Below are positions 1 to 8,386 of a DNA stretch of 64,000 nt, one piece after another. A program made the translations under genes and the position numbers. This stretch comes from Streptomyces sp. SID8374 (lineage in GTDB: Bacteria; Actinomycetota; Actinomycetes; Streptomycetales; Streptomycetaceae), in the NCBI RefSeq assembly GCF_009865135.1, contig NZ_WWGH01000001.1, positions 4,154,001 through 4,218,000 of the forward strand. The letters are read 5' to 3'. The notes under the pieces are model-generated. The model was not told the origin of the DNA, ran no database searches, and saw only the letters and a program-made list of their open reading frames with translations. The stretch's first letter is position 1; each line of letters starts with the position of its first letter.

Positions 1-2050
1 GGTTGAACTGCGGAGTCTCGGAGGCGTCGAGTGCGCCGGTCATGGCGATCCGCCAGATCGGTCCTGGGAGGCAGCCACCGCAGACCTTGTCGTAGTACTG
101 GCCGCCGATGGTGACGTTGAACATCGAGCTCTTCTCGCCGACGTCGTCACCGACCCACACCGCGGTGGAGAGGTTCGGCGTGTACCCGACGAACCAGGCG
201 TCCTTGCGGTCGTTCGTCGTACCGGTCTTGCCCGCGTTGTCGCGGTCGCTCAGCCCGGCCTGCGTACCGGTGCCGTCCTCGACGACGCCCTTGAGCATCT
301 GGTTGATGGTGTCCGCGGTGTTCTCGCTCATCGCACGCGAGCACTTCGACTTCGGGACCTTGACCTTCTTGCCGTTCGGGTCGGTGATCGACTCGATGGC
401 GATGGGCGTGCAGTACGTGCCCCGGTTGGCGAACGCGGCGTACGCGCCGGCCATGGAGAGCGGGGTGCTCACCTCACTGCCCAGGGTGATCGACGGGTTC
501 TCGACGATCTTCTTGCCGTCACCGCGCTCGTAACCGACCTTCTTCGCCATCTCCACGGTCTCGCAGAGGCCGGCCTTCTGCTCCAGCAGCGCGAAGTAGG
601 TGTTGATGGACTTGCCGAGCGCGCTGGTCATGTCCCAGGAGCCCTTCTCGGACTCCAGCTCGTTCTGCAAGGGCCAGTCCGCGTAGCCCGCCGGGGAGCC
701 GGTGCAGTTGCGGAAGTCCTGCTCCTTGAGGGTCATCTTCCAGTCCGTCGAGAACGACGTCGCAGGGGTGATGCCCTTCTCCAGCGCCGCTGCCGCGGTG
801 AACGGCTTGAACGTGGAGCCGACCTGGAAGCCGTACGTGCTGCCGCCCATCTTGTTGCTGACGGCGAGGTTCAGCACAGTCTCGTTCTGCTTCTGGTCCA
901 AGCCGTACGGGCGGGACTGGCCCATCGAGAGGATCTTGCCGCTGCCCGGCTGCACCTGCACCACGGAGGCCGCGAACTTGTCGTCCTTGTTGACCTTCGC
1001 GGTCGCGGCCTCGTTGGCGGCCTTCTGGGCGCGCGGGTCGAGGGTGGTCTTGATGGTGAGCCCGCCGAGGTTCCAGAGCTTGGAGCGCTCCTCCTCGGTC
1101 TCGCCGAATGCCGGGTCGGTCAGGATCGTCTTGCGTACGTAGTCGCAGAAGAACCCGGAACCGCTGACGGCCGTGATGCAGCCGTTCTTCGGCTTGCTGA
1201 CCTTCAGCTTGATCGGGGTCTCCATGGCCTTGTCGGCCTCGGCCTGCGAGATGGCGCGGGTGGCGGCCATCCGGGTCAGCACGGTGTTACGGCGCTTGGT
1301 GGCCTCCTCCGTGTCGTTGACCGGGTCGTAGCGGGTCGGCGACTGGACGATGCCGGCGAGCAGCGCGGCCTCCTCCACCTTCAGGTCCTTGGCGTGCTTG
1401 GAGAAGTACCGCTGGGACGCGGCCTCGACGCCGTACGCCTGCTGGCCGAAGAAGGTGATGTTGAGGTAGTTCTCCAGGATCTTCTTCTTGCCGAGCTCCT
1501 CCTCGACCTGGATCGCGTACTTCAGCTCACGGACCTTGCGGCCGAGCGTCTGCTGGGTGGCCTGCGCGACCTTCTCCTGGTCGTCGCCCGCCTCCTCGAC
1601 GAACACGTTCTTCACGTACTGCTGGGTGAGGGTCGACGCGCCCTGCGCGGTCCCGCCCGTCTGTACGTTGCGGTTCATCGCGCGCAGGATGCCCTTGAGG
1701 TCGACCGCCCCGTGCTCGTAGAAGCGGGAGTCCTCGATCGCGATGATCGCGTCCTGCATGTACGGGGAGATGTCCTTGAGCGGGACCACGGTGCGGTCGC
1801 GCGAGTAGACCGTCGCGATCGGTCCGCCGTCGCGGTCCAGGATCGTGGTCCGCTGGCTGAGCGGCGGAGTCTTCAGGTTGGAGGGGATCTCGTCGAATCC
1901 TTCGACCGTCCCCTTGGCGGCGAGCCCCAACGCTCCGGCTGCGGGCAGCGCGATGCCTGCCAGGACAGCTCCGGAGAGCGCGGCGACACCGAGGAACTTG
2001 GCGGCCTGCTGGGTCGTGGTGAGACCCCCGCCCGAGCGCTTCTTTGGCAT
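1..2050 (-). CDS. Bifunctional class A penicillin-binding protein (C-terminus cut by window edge)
   Basis: Peptidoglycan glycosyltransferase and transpeptidase acting outside the membrane. The protein starts at ATG 2048-2050 with MPKKRSGGG, followed by one N-terminal membrane anchor (about residues 18-45). The glycosyltransferase domain shows EDSRFYEH near 106-113 (catalytic Glu), GASTLTQQ near 137-144 and RKVRELKYA. The transpeptidase domain shows STFK near residue 412 (nucleophile Ser), SIN near 482 and KTG near 609, so all three penicillin-binding motifs are present. The reading frame is still open at base 1, so the C-terminal tail is missing. It is divergent from wblA, with about 700 bp of non-coding DNA between them. 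In S. coelicolor a PBP gene of this type also neighbours wblA. Confidence 0.95.
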   Translation of the reverse strand, partial: MPKKRSGGGLTTTQQAAKFLGVAALSGAVLAGIALPAAGALGLAAKGTVEGFDEIPSNLKTPPLSQRTTILDRDGGPIATVYSRDRTVVPLKDISPYMQDAIIAIEDSRFYEHGAVDLKGILRAMNRNVQTGGTAQGASTLTQQYVKNVFVEEAGDDQEKVAQATQQTLGRKVRELKYAIQVEEELGKKKILENYLNITFFGQQAYGVEAASQRYFSKHAKDLKVEEAALLAGIVQSPTRYDPVNDTEEATKRRNTVLTRMAATRAISQAEADKAMETPIKLKVSKPKNGCITAVSGSGFFCDYVRKTILTDPAFGETEEERSKLWNLGGLTIKTTLDPRAQKAANEAATAKVNKDDKFAASVVQVQPGSGKILSMGQSRPYGLDQKQNETVLNLAVSNKMGGSTYGFQVGSTFKPFTAAAALEKGITPATSFSTDWKMTLKEQDFRNCTGSPAGYADWPLQNELESEKGSWDMTSALGKSINTYFALLEQKAGLCETVEMAKKVGYERGDGKKIVENPSITLGSEVSTPLSMAGAYAAFANRGTYCTPIAIESITDPNGKKVKVPKSKCSRAMSENTADTINQMLKGVVEDGTGTQAGLSDRDNAGKTGTTNDRKDAWFVGYTPNLSTAVWVGDDVGEKSSMFNVTIGGQYYDKVCGGCLPGPIWRIAMTGALDASETPQFN

Positions 2051-2193
2051 GAGGGCAGCCTAATCCGTAGTTATGAGCGTTCTGTAGGAGCAGGGGCCTC
2101 TCGGAGCGTTCGAGTACCAGACCGTGACATCCGGGTGAGGGTGCAGGTCGGAGCGAGGGCGTGGCCGCGGGGCGGACCCGGGGCAAAAGACGT

Positions 2194-2308
2194 CACACCG
2201 GATACGGATGGCACACCGGATGCGGACGGCACACCGGATATGGCGGGCCCACGGGCCGCGGTGCACAGACGGATACGACCACGGGCCGCGGTGCACAGAC
2301 GGGTGCGC
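2194..2308. repeat. Two adjacent tandem repeat families upstream of the PBP gene
   Basis: Three 18-bp units beginning CACACCGGAT start at 2194, 2212 and 2230. They are followed directly by two 30-bp units beginning CCACGGGCCGCGGTGCACAG at 2249 and 2279. The copies differ at a few positions. They lie about 140 bp upstream of the PBP start codon. No convincing gene uses this stretch, so it is probably a variable-number intergenic repeat. Confidence 0.8.
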
Positions 2309-2777
2309 ATACGGATACCCAGACGGGTGCACAGGCCGGCAGGCGCACGTCAGGCGCCTACCTTCTCATTCGCCGGACAGGCGTGCAGGCCTTGGCCTAA
2401 GCTGCTCTCAACTGTCACAGCAGTCCGGTTCCGTATCAACCCCCCTGCCGCCCCATGCACCTCTTCTGGTCATTCTTCTCCCGGCCGACGCACAGGTGAA
2501 TCGCACATCACGGCGCCCCCGAAATCGCCCCGTGTGTCACTGAACGTCCGTTGCCATTCGGGTGTACTGTCCCGTTTTCGCGGAGTTAGTCACGCATGTC
2601 TTCCCCTCACTCCCCTGGGTGATCTGCCGCATACGCATAGTCCGTTCGGACCATTCAAGATTGGGCCCGAAGGGGGTGTTGTGCTGTCCCCACCTTCCGT
2701 AACGTCCTCAACTGGCAGCGGTGAATATGCCGCTACCGCCGTGGGGGAGCCTCGATTCGGGAGAGGACGGCGCCGGC
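2309..2777. promoter_or_regulatory. Long upstream region of wblA, no gene
   Basis: About 470 bp without a credible gene, preceding wblA. Two dyads are visible: TCAC-N8-GTGA at 2607-2622 and GTCCG-TT-CGGAC at 2640-2651. wblA is known to be under developmental control in Streptomyces, so a long regulatory region fits. I cannot assign either dyad to a named regulator; the first does not match the BldD box spacing. Confidence 0.4.
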
Positions 2778-3128
2778 ATGGGCTGGGTAACCGACTGGAG
2801 TGCGCAGGCAGCCTGCCGCACTACCGATCCGGATGAACTGTTCGTACAAGGGGCAGCGCAGAACAGGGCCAAGGCGGTGTGCACCGGATGCCCGGTGCGG
2901 ACCGAGTGCCTGGCCGACGCGCTGGACAATCGCGTCGAGTTCGGCGTGTGGGGCGGAATGACGGAGCGGGAGCGCCGCGCACTGCTGCGCCGTCGTCCCA
3001 CCGTCACGTCCTGGCGCCGCCTGCTGGAGACCGCACGCAGTGAGTACGAGCGGTCCACCGGCATGCTGCCCGCGGTGATCGGGCTGGAGGACGACGAACT
3101 GCACGAGACGTACGCCGCTGTGGGCTAG
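2778..3128 (+). CDS. wblA: WhiB-like iron-sulfur regulator WblA
   Basis: A small [4Fe-4S] protein of the WhiB family that represses antibiotic production and promotes sporulation-specific development in Streptomyces. From ATG 2778 it is 116 aa. Four cysteines ligate the cluster: one in the N-terminal ACRTTD segment, then VCTGCPVRTEC. The GVWGG turn and a basic RRALLRRRP tail for DNA or sigma-factor contact follow. The sequence is nearly the same as I remember for S. coelicolor SCO3579. An upstream in-frame GTG at 2721 (or ATG 2727) would add 19 residues. I prefer 2778 because GGAGAGGA sits about ten bases upstream of it and the extra residues do not look like the family. Its stop codon faces the ArsA-type genes. 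Confidence 0.95.
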   Translation: MGWVTDWSAQAACRTTDPDELFVQGAAQNRAKAVCTGCPVRTECLADALDNRVEFGVWGGMTERERRALLRRRPTVTSWRRLLETARSEYERSTGMLPAVIGLEDDELHETYAAVG

Positions 3129-3173
3129 GCCCCTGAGGCGGGCCGGGTCGCTCGGGCAGGGAGCTGTGGGGGG

Positions 3174-4574
3174 CTACGCAGCTCCGGCCGGAGCCGGGTC
3201 GGAACCGGACGCCAGGCGGTCGCCGATGGCCCGCAGGCCGTCCAGGTCGTGCACATCGCCGGGCAGTGCGGCCACCTCGGTCACCAGGACCTCGGGGTGC
3301 AGCTCGGTGAAGCGGTCGCGTGTGTGCTGTTCGCGTGCGACGACCTGCATGCGTTCGGCGTGCAGGCGCAGCAGATCGGCCGTCAGTTCGTCGATGTCCA
3401 CAGGGGTTTCGGCGGTGCCGTCCGTCGTGTTCTTCGCATGCGGCTCGTGCTTGTCATCGTGGCTGTGGTCGTGTTCTTCGGCGTTCTTGTGCTGAGTGTG
3501 CTCCGGCTCGGGGGAGAGCGGCGGCGCGGTGGCTCCGGGGTGGGTGACCGCCGGGTCGGGGGCCTCCCGGTCACCAAGGCCAGCCTTCCCGGCCCCCTGA
3601 TCCACAATGCGGGCGTCGTCAAGATTTTCTGCGGCGGCGAGCGCCTGCTCGGCGGAGAGCCTGGCGGCCTCGCTGCCGTGCGCCCGGTTGAGGACGAGAC
3701 CGGCCAGCGGCATGTCCTCGGCCGCCAGCCGCTCCACGAAGTACGCGGCCTCGCGCAGCGCGTCCCGCTCCGGCGTCGCGACCACGAGGAAGGCCGTACC
3801 GGGGGCCTGGAGCAGCTTGTACGTGGCGTCCGCGCGGCTGCGGAAGCCGCCGAACATGGTGTCCATCGCGGCGACGAACGTCTGTACGTCCCGCAGGAAC
3901 TGACCGCCCAGCAGCTTGCCCAGCGTCCCGGTCATCATCGACATACCGACATTGAGGAACTTCATCCCGGCCCGGCCGCCCACCTTCGCGGGCGCCATCA
4001 GCAGCCGGATGAACTTCCCGTCCAGGAACGAGCCGAGCCGCTTCGGCGCGTCCAGGAAGTCCAGCGCGGAGCGTGAGGGCGGGGTGTCGACGATGATCAG
4101 GTCCCACTCGTCGCGCGCCCGCAGCTGCCCCAGCTTCTCCATCGCCATGTACTCCTGCGTACCGGCGAAACCGGCCGACAGGGATTGGTAAAAGGGGTTC
4201 TCCAGGATCGCGCGGGCCCTCTCCGCGTCCGCGTGCGCCTCCACGGTCTCGTCGAAGGTGCGCTTCATGTCCAGCATCATGGCGTGCAGTTCGCCCTCGC
4301 CCGCGATGCCCTCGACCCGGCGCGGGACGTTGTCCAGCTGGTCGATGCCCATGGACTGCGCGAGCCGGCGGGCCGGGTCGATGGTGAGGACGACGGCCTT
4401 CCGGCCGCGCTCGGCGGCCCGTACGCCCAGGGCGGCGGCCGTCGTGGTCTTGCCGACGCCGCCGGAGCCGCAGCAGACGACGATCCGGATGCCCGGGTCG
4501 TCCAGCAGCGCGTCGGTGTCCAGCCCGGGGGCCGTCCCGAGGTCCGGCTCCGGGGTGTCCGTGGCCTGCGTCAT
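3174..4574 (-). CDS. ArsA/Get3-type ATPase with His-rich C-terminal insert
   Basis: A P-loop ATPase of the anion-transporting ArsA/GET3 group, 466 aa. GSGGVGKTT at residues 36-44 is the deviant Walker A, and IIVDTPPS further on is the Walker B/switch region. A low-complexity region near residues 345-400 is rich in His, Asp, Glu and Lys (for example EHDHSHDDKHEPH). That is unusual for ArsA proteins and might bind metal or be a flexible linker. The start ATG overlaps the stop of the upstream paralogue by four bases (4571-4574), so the two are translationally coupled and may form a heterodimer, analogous to the two halves of ArsA. The substrate is unknown. The pair sits beside wblA in streptomycetes generally. 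Confidence 0.9.
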   Translation of the reverse strand: MTQATDTPEPDLGTAPGLDTDALLDDPGIRIVVCCGSGGVGKTTTAAALGVRAAERGRKAVVLTIDPARRLAQSMGIDQLDNVPRRVEGIAGEGELHAMMLDMKRTFDETVEAHADAERARAILENPFYQSLSAGFAGTQEYMAMEKLGQLRARDEWDLIIVDTPPSRSALDFLDAPKRLGSFLDGKFIRLLMAPAKVGGRAGMKFLNVGMSMMTGTLGKLLGGQFLRDVQTFVAAMDTMFGGFRSRADATYKLLQAPGTAFLVVATPERDALREAAYFVERLAAEDMPLAGLVLNRAHGSEAARLSAEQALAAAENLDDARIVDQGAGKAGLGDREAPDPAVTHPGATAPPLSPEPEHTQHKNAEEHDHSHDDKHEPHAKNTTDGTAETPVDIDELTADLLRLHAERMQVVAREQHTRDRFTELHPEVLVTEVAALPGDVHDLDGLRAIGDRLASGSDPAPAGAA

Positions 4575-5545
4575 GCGTCCGCCTCTTCCCCTACGCCCTG
4601 TTTACGGAGCTCCGTGGCCAGGTCGTGCAGCGCGGCCAGGTCCACCCCGTCGCCGATCAGCGGCAGCTCGGCCGTCGGCAGGCCGAGCCCGGCCAGGACG
4701 GCGCGCTGCTCACGCTCCAGGCCGACCCGCTGGGCATGCTCGGCGGCCTGCGCGATCAGAGGCCGTACTAGGGCGGCGGAGCCGGTCACCCCGGCGCGGG
4801 TCAGCGTCTTGGCGATCTCCTTGCGGCGGCCGGTCGCGGCGGTCCGCAGTGTCTCCTCGTCGACCAGGTGCGGACGCACCATGTTCACGATGACGCGGCC
4901 CACGGGAAGGTCGGCGGCTCGCAGTTCGGCGATGCCGTCCGCGGTCTCCTGGACCGGCATCTCCTCCAGGAGGGTCACCAGGTGGACCGCGGTCTGCGGG
5001 GACTTCAGGAGCCGCATCACGGCCTGGGCCTGGTTGTGTATCGGGCCGATCCTGGCCAGCCCCGCCACCTCGTCGTTGACGTTCAGGAAGCGTGTGATGC
5101 GGCCGGTCGGCGGGGCGTCCATGATCACGTAGTCGTAGACGAAGCGGCCCTGCTTGTCCTTGCGGCGTACGGCTTCGCACGCCTTGCCGGTCAGCAGGAC
5201 GTCCCGGACCCCGGGCGCGATGGTGGTGGCGAAGTCGATCGCGCCGAGCTTCTTCAGCGCCCGCCCGGCGCCGCCGAGCTTGTAGAACATCTGGAGGTAG
5301 TCGAGGAGCGCCTGCTCGGCGTCGATCGCCAGCGCGTGCACCTCACCGCCGCCGGGCGCGACGGCGATTTTGCGCTCCTCATAGGGGAGCGCGTCGGAAT
5401 CGAAGAGCTGGGCGATGCCCTGTCTGCCCTCGACCTCGACGAGGAGGGTGCGCCTGCCCTCGGTCGCGAGGGCGAGCGCGAGGGCGGCGGCGACCGTGGT
5501 CTTACCGGTACCGCCCTTGCCGCTGACGACCTGGAACCTGCTCAC
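4571..5545 (-). CDS. ArsA/Get3-type ATPase, first gene of the pair
   Basis: 324 aa, starting MSRFQVVSGKGGTGKTT, so the Walker A begins at residue 8. MDAPPTGRITRFLNV further on matches the Walker B/switch II region of ArsA-type ATPases. It is the promoter-proximal gene of a two-gene operon with the longer paralogue, joined by an ATGA overlap. No transmembrane segment or arsenite-binding Cys triad is obvious, so arsenite extrusion is not supported. A chaperone or targeting role, or a regulatory ATPase, is possible. It is divergent from the DUF4177 gene, with about 70 bp between the starts. Confidence 0.9.
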   Translation of the reverse strand: MSRFQVVSGKGGTGKTTVAAALALALATEGRRTLLVEVEGRQGIAQLFDSDALPYEERKIAVAPGGGEVHALAIDAEQALLDYLQMFYKLGGAGRALKKLGAIDFATTIAPGVRDVLLTGKACEAVRRKDKQGRFVYDYVIMDAPPTGRITRFLNVNDEVAGLARIGPIHNQAQAVMRLLKSPQTAVHLVTLLEEMPVQETADGIAELRAADLPVGRVIVNMVRPHLVDEETLRTAATGRRKEIAKTLTRAGVTGSAALVRPLIAQAAEHAQRVGLEREQRAVLAGLGLPTAELPLIGDGVDLAALHDLATELRKQGVGEEADA

Positions 5546-5617
5546 GTATTCGAGCCTAACCAGTCCGGCCCCGGGCTACGCACGGGACCGTACGTGCCAG
5601 GCGTTACAGTCAGGCCC

Positions 5618-5776
5618 ATGACCAAGTGGGAATACGCGACCGTGCCCCTTCTCGTGCACGCGACCAAGCAGATTCTGGACACCTGGGGCGAGGACGGCTG
5701 GGAGCTGGTCCAGGTCGTTCCCGGCCCGAACAACCCCGAGCAGCTCGTGGCCTACCTGAAGCGGGAGAAGGGCTAG
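5618..5776 (+). CDS. Small DUF4177 protein
   Basis: 52 aa from ATG 5618, beginning MTKWEYATVPLLVHATKQIL and containing DGWELVQVVPGP, the characteristic W-E-Y...G-W-E-L pattern of DUF4177. The function is unknown. Its TAG stop shares a base with the GTG start of the next gene, so the two are translationally coupled. The ORF can be read further upstream, but that extension runs antisense through the ArsA gene and has no family support. Confidence 0.85.
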   Translation: MTKWEYATVPLLVHATKQILDTWGEDGWELVQVVPGPNNPEQLVAYLKREKG

Positions 5777-6246
5777 TGGCGGGCGCTGTCGAGGCCCAGC
5801 TCGCCGAGCTCGGCCTGACCCTGCCCGCCGTCGTGCCGCCGCTGGCCTCGTACCAGCCGGCCGTGCAGTCCGGGGTGTACGTGTACACCTCGGGCCAGCT
5901 GCCGATGGTGGACGGCAAGCTCGCCGTCACCGGCAAGGTCGGCGCCGAGGTGACGCCGGACGAGGCGAAGGAGCTCGCGAAGACCTGCGCGCTCAACGCC
6001 CTGGCCGCCGTGAAGTCGGTCGCCGGTGACCTGGACCGGATCAAGCGCGTCGTGAAGGTCGTGGGCTTCGTCGCCTCGGCCACCGACTTCACCGGGCAGC
6101 CCGCCGTGATCAACGGTGCGAGCGAGCTGCTGGGCGCGGTCCTGGGCGACAAGGGCGTGCACGCACGCAGCGCCGTGGGCGTCGCCGTGCTGCCGCTGGA
6201 CGCCCCGGTCGAGGTCGAGGTCCAGGTCGAACTCGTCGACGCCTGA
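5776..6246 (+). CDS. RidA/YjgF-family protein
   Basis: 156 aa from GTG 5776. It matches the RidA (L-PSP) family: GVYVYTSGQLPMVDGKLAVTG near the N-terminus, then ALAAVKSVAGDLDRIKRVVKV and a C-terminal VEVEVQVELVDA. Canonical RidA proteins hydrolyse reactive enamine or imine intermediates from PLP enzymes and carry a conserved Arg near the C-terminal third. Here the corresponding segment reads NGASELLGAVLGDKGVHARSA, so an Arg is present (HARSA). It is coupled to the DUF4177 gene. The N-terminal SGQ and C-terminal features suggest a diverged actinobacterial subgroup, and the substrate is unknown. Confidence 0.88.
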   Translation: MAGAVEAQLAELGLTLPAVVPPLASYQPAVQSGVYVYTSGQLPMVDGKLAVTGKVGAEVTPDEAKELAKTCALNALAAVKSVAGDLDRIKRVVKVVGFVASATDFTGQPAVINGASELLGAVLGDKGVHARSAVGVAVLPLDAPVEVEVQVELVDA

Positions 6247-6446
6247 GCCGTAAGCCGTACGCCGTACCAACCATCTCGATGTTCCTCCCGATCCCGTCCG
6301 GTCCCCGCGACCGGGCGGGATCGTGTGCGTGAGGGGTGGCATCGGCTGTGTACGGCGCCGGACCGGGTGTGTACGGGGCATGTCGGGGAGCTGTGATGAT
6401 CACGGAGCCTCTCGAACATCGGCGCGGTTCCGGATAGCCTCCGGCC

Positions 6447-7361
6447 ATGTCCCAAGGTCAGTGGTACCCCCCGGAATGGCCCGACCGGATCCGGGCGCTC
6501 GCCGCCGGTGAGCTGACGGCCGTGACACCCCGGCGGGCGGCCACCGTGATGCTGCTCCGCGATCCGGGGCCTCAGGCCGCGACGCCCGGCCCCGTGGTGC
6601 ACATGCTGCGCCGGCGGACCTCCATGGCGTTCGCCGGAGGCGCGTACGCCTATCCGGGTGGCGGAGTGGATCCGCGCGACGACGACCGGCTGATCGGGTG
6701 GGCCGGGCCCTCCCTGGAGCACTGGGCCGTCCGGCTCGGCGTGGCGACGGTCACCGAGGCGCAGGCCATCGTCTGTGCGGCGGTGCGCGAGACCTTCGAG
6801 GAGTCGGGTGTCCTGCTGGCCGGTCCGACCGCCGGGACGGTGGTCAGCGATACGACCGGGGCCGAGTGGGAGGCCGACCGTGAGGCGCTGGTCGCCCGCG
6901 ATCTGTCCTTCGCGGAGTTCCTGGACCGGCGCGGGCTCCTGCTCCGTTCGGACCTGCTGGGCGCCTGGGCGCGCTGGATCACCCCGGAGTTCGAGCCGAG
7001 GCGGTACGACACCTGGTTCTTCGTCGCCGCCCTCCCCGAAGGGCAGCGCACCAGGGCCGTCTCCACGGAGGCGGACCGCACGGTGTGGATCGCCCCGGCG
7101 GAGGCGGCCCGCCGCTACGACCTGGGCGAGCTGCTGATGATGCCGCCCACCGTGTCGACGCTGCGGGCCCTGACGCCGTTCAGGACGGCCGCCGAGGCGC
7201 TCGGGGCGGCGGACGTCCAGGACCTGACTCCCGTACTCGCGCAGGCCCGTCTGGAGGGGGATGAGCTGGTGCTGAGCTGGCCGGGGCACGACGAGTTCAC
7301 CAAGCACGTACCGACGGCGGGCGGGGAACCCGCGCCCGGCGGGGACGGGGGCGCGGCGTGA
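6447..7361 (+). CDS. NUDIX hydrolase
   Basis: 304 aa with a NUDIX fold. FAGGAYAYPGGGVDPRD precedes a long insert, and then CAAVRETFEESGVLL supplies the REx2EExG box that binds divalent metal. The insert between the GG strand and the NUDIX helix (about 35 residues) is typical of the NUDT19-like/RNA-pyrophosphohydrolase-related actinobacterial group. The substrate cannot be read from sequence; a nucleoside-diphosphate-linked compound or CoA derivative is likely. Its stop overlaps the next gene by four bases (7358-7361), so it forms an operon with the MBL-fold protein. Confidence 0.88.
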   Translation: MSQGQWYPPEWPDRIRALAAGELTAVTPRRAATVMLLRDPGPQAATPGPVVHMLRRRTSMAFAGGAYAYPGGGVDPRDDDRLIGWAGPSLEHWAVRLGVATVTEAQAIVCAAVRETFEESGVLLAGPTAGTVVSDTTGAEWEADREALVARDLSFAEFLDRRGLLLRSDLLGAWARWITPEFEPRRYDTWFFVAALPEGQRTRAVSTEADRTVWIAPAEAARRYDLGELLMMPPTVSTLRALTPFRTAAEALGAADVQDLTPVLAQARLEGDELVLSWPGHDEFTKHVPTAGGEPAPGGDGGAA

Positions 7362-8188
7362 GCGACGCAGCCGCCCTGCCGGGACAGCCGCGCGGGACCG
7401 TGGCCTCCGGGCCCGCGACCGCCCGTACGGTCAACGTCCTCGCACCGAACCCGTCCGCGATGACACTCGACGGCACGAACACCTGGATCGTCGCCGAGCC
7501 CGGCTCCGATCTCGCGGTCGTCATCGACCCGGGGCCCCTCGACGACGGACACCTGAGGGCCGTGATCGACGCGGTGGAGCGGTCGGGGCGTCGCGTGGCC
7601 CTTACTTTGCTGACGCACGGCCACCCTGATCACGCGGAGGGCGCCGGGCGGTTCGCCGAGCTGACGCGGACGAAGGTACGGGCCCTGGACCCGGCGCTGC
7701 GACTGGGGGACGAGGGCCTCGGGGCGGGCGATGTGATCACCACCGGCGGCCTGGAACTGCGGGTGGTCCCGACGCCGGGCCACACCGCCGACTCGCTCTC
7801 GTTCCATCTGCCCGCCGACCGGGCGGTGCTGACCGGCGACACGATCCTGGGCCGCGGTACGACGGTGGTCGCGCACCCGGACGGGCGGCTCGGCGACTAC
7901 CTGGACACGCTGAGGCGGCTGCGCTCGCTGACGGTGGACGACGGCGTGCACACGGTGCTGCCGGGCCACGGGCCCGTCCTGGAGGACGCCCAGGGGGCCG
8001 TGGAGTTCTATCTGGCCCACCGTGCGCACCGGCTGGCCCAGGTCGAGACGGCGGTCGAGGCCGGTCACCGTACGCCGTCGGAGGTGGTGGCCCGGGTCTA
8101 CGCCGATGTGGACCGCTCCCTGTGGCCGGCCGCCGAGCTGTCGGTACGGGCGCAGCTGGAGTACCTCGCGGGGCACGGGCTCATCTAG
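7358..8188 (+). CDS. Metallo-beta-lactamase-fold hydrolase
   Basis: 276 aa from a GTG that overlaps the upstream NUDIX stop. The zinc site motif THGHPDH lies at residues 86-92, followed by a later TPGHTADS and a GDTI segment, all typical of the glyoxalase II/LACTB2-like branch. The C-terminal part (about 215-275) has the winged-helix-like domain seen in LACTB2-type nucleases or thioesterases. It is probably a cytoplasmic thioester hydrolase or endoribonuclease. The tandem repeat and terminator begin about 17 bp after its stop. Confidence 0.88.
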   Translation: MSDAAALPGQPRGTVASGPATARTVNVLAPNPSAMTLDGTNTWIVAEPGSDLAVVIDPGPLDDGHLRAVIDAVERSGRRVALTLLTHGHPDHAEGAGRFAELTRTKVRALDPALRLGDEGLGAGDVITTGGLELRVVPTPGHTADSLSFHLPADRAVLTGDTILGRGTTVVAHPDGRLGDYLDTLRRLRSLTVDDGVHTVLPGHGPVLEDAQGAVEFYLAHRAHRLAQVETAVEAGHRTPSEVVARVYADVDRSLWPAAELSVRAQLEYLAGHGLI

Positions 8189-8204
8189 CTCGTCCTGAGC
8201 GCCC

Positions 8205-8322
8205 GCGTGAACGTACAGGGAGCCGCGTGAACTGAAGGGCCCTGCGTGAACAGGAAGGCCCCGCGTGAACGGAAGGGCCACGCGTGAACGGGAAGGCCCT
8301 GCGTGAACAGGAAGGCCCCGCG
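8205..8322. repeat. Six tandem 19-20 bp repeats GCGTGAAC...
   Basis: GCGTGAAC recurs at 8205, 8225, 8244, 8263, 8282 and 8301. Each copy is followed by a variable GGAAGGCCC-like half. Spacing is 20, 19, 19, 19 and 19 bp. The last copy forms the left arm of the intergenic terminator hairpin. The array therefore looks like local duplication of one terminator arm between the converging MBL-fold and crp genes. Confidence 0.9.
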
Positions 8323-8363
8323 TCCGCCGGAGTACGTCCGGTCGGCGCGGGGCCCTTCCGTTC
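8305..8363. terminator. Strong bidirectional hairpin between convergent genes
   Basis: GAAC-GGAAGG-CCCCGCG (from 8305) pairs with CGCGGGG-CCCTTCC-GTTC (to 8363). The inner arms TCCGCCGGA/TCCGGTCGG extend the stem around a short loop. It lies between the converging MBL-fold and crp genes, where a two-way terminator is expected. There is no T tract, as is common in Streptomyces. Confidence 0.8.
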
Positions 8364-8386
8364 AGCAGGTCACATCACCCGACGGG

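Noticed and set aside
2607..2622. TCAC-N8-GTGA upstream of wblA as a BldD box
   Set aside because: The BldD consensus has five bases between the AC and GT words, not eight as here.
8205..8322. The regular 19-20 bp repeats as a CRISPR array
   Set aside because: The units are contiguous with no unique spacers and no cas genes are nearby.
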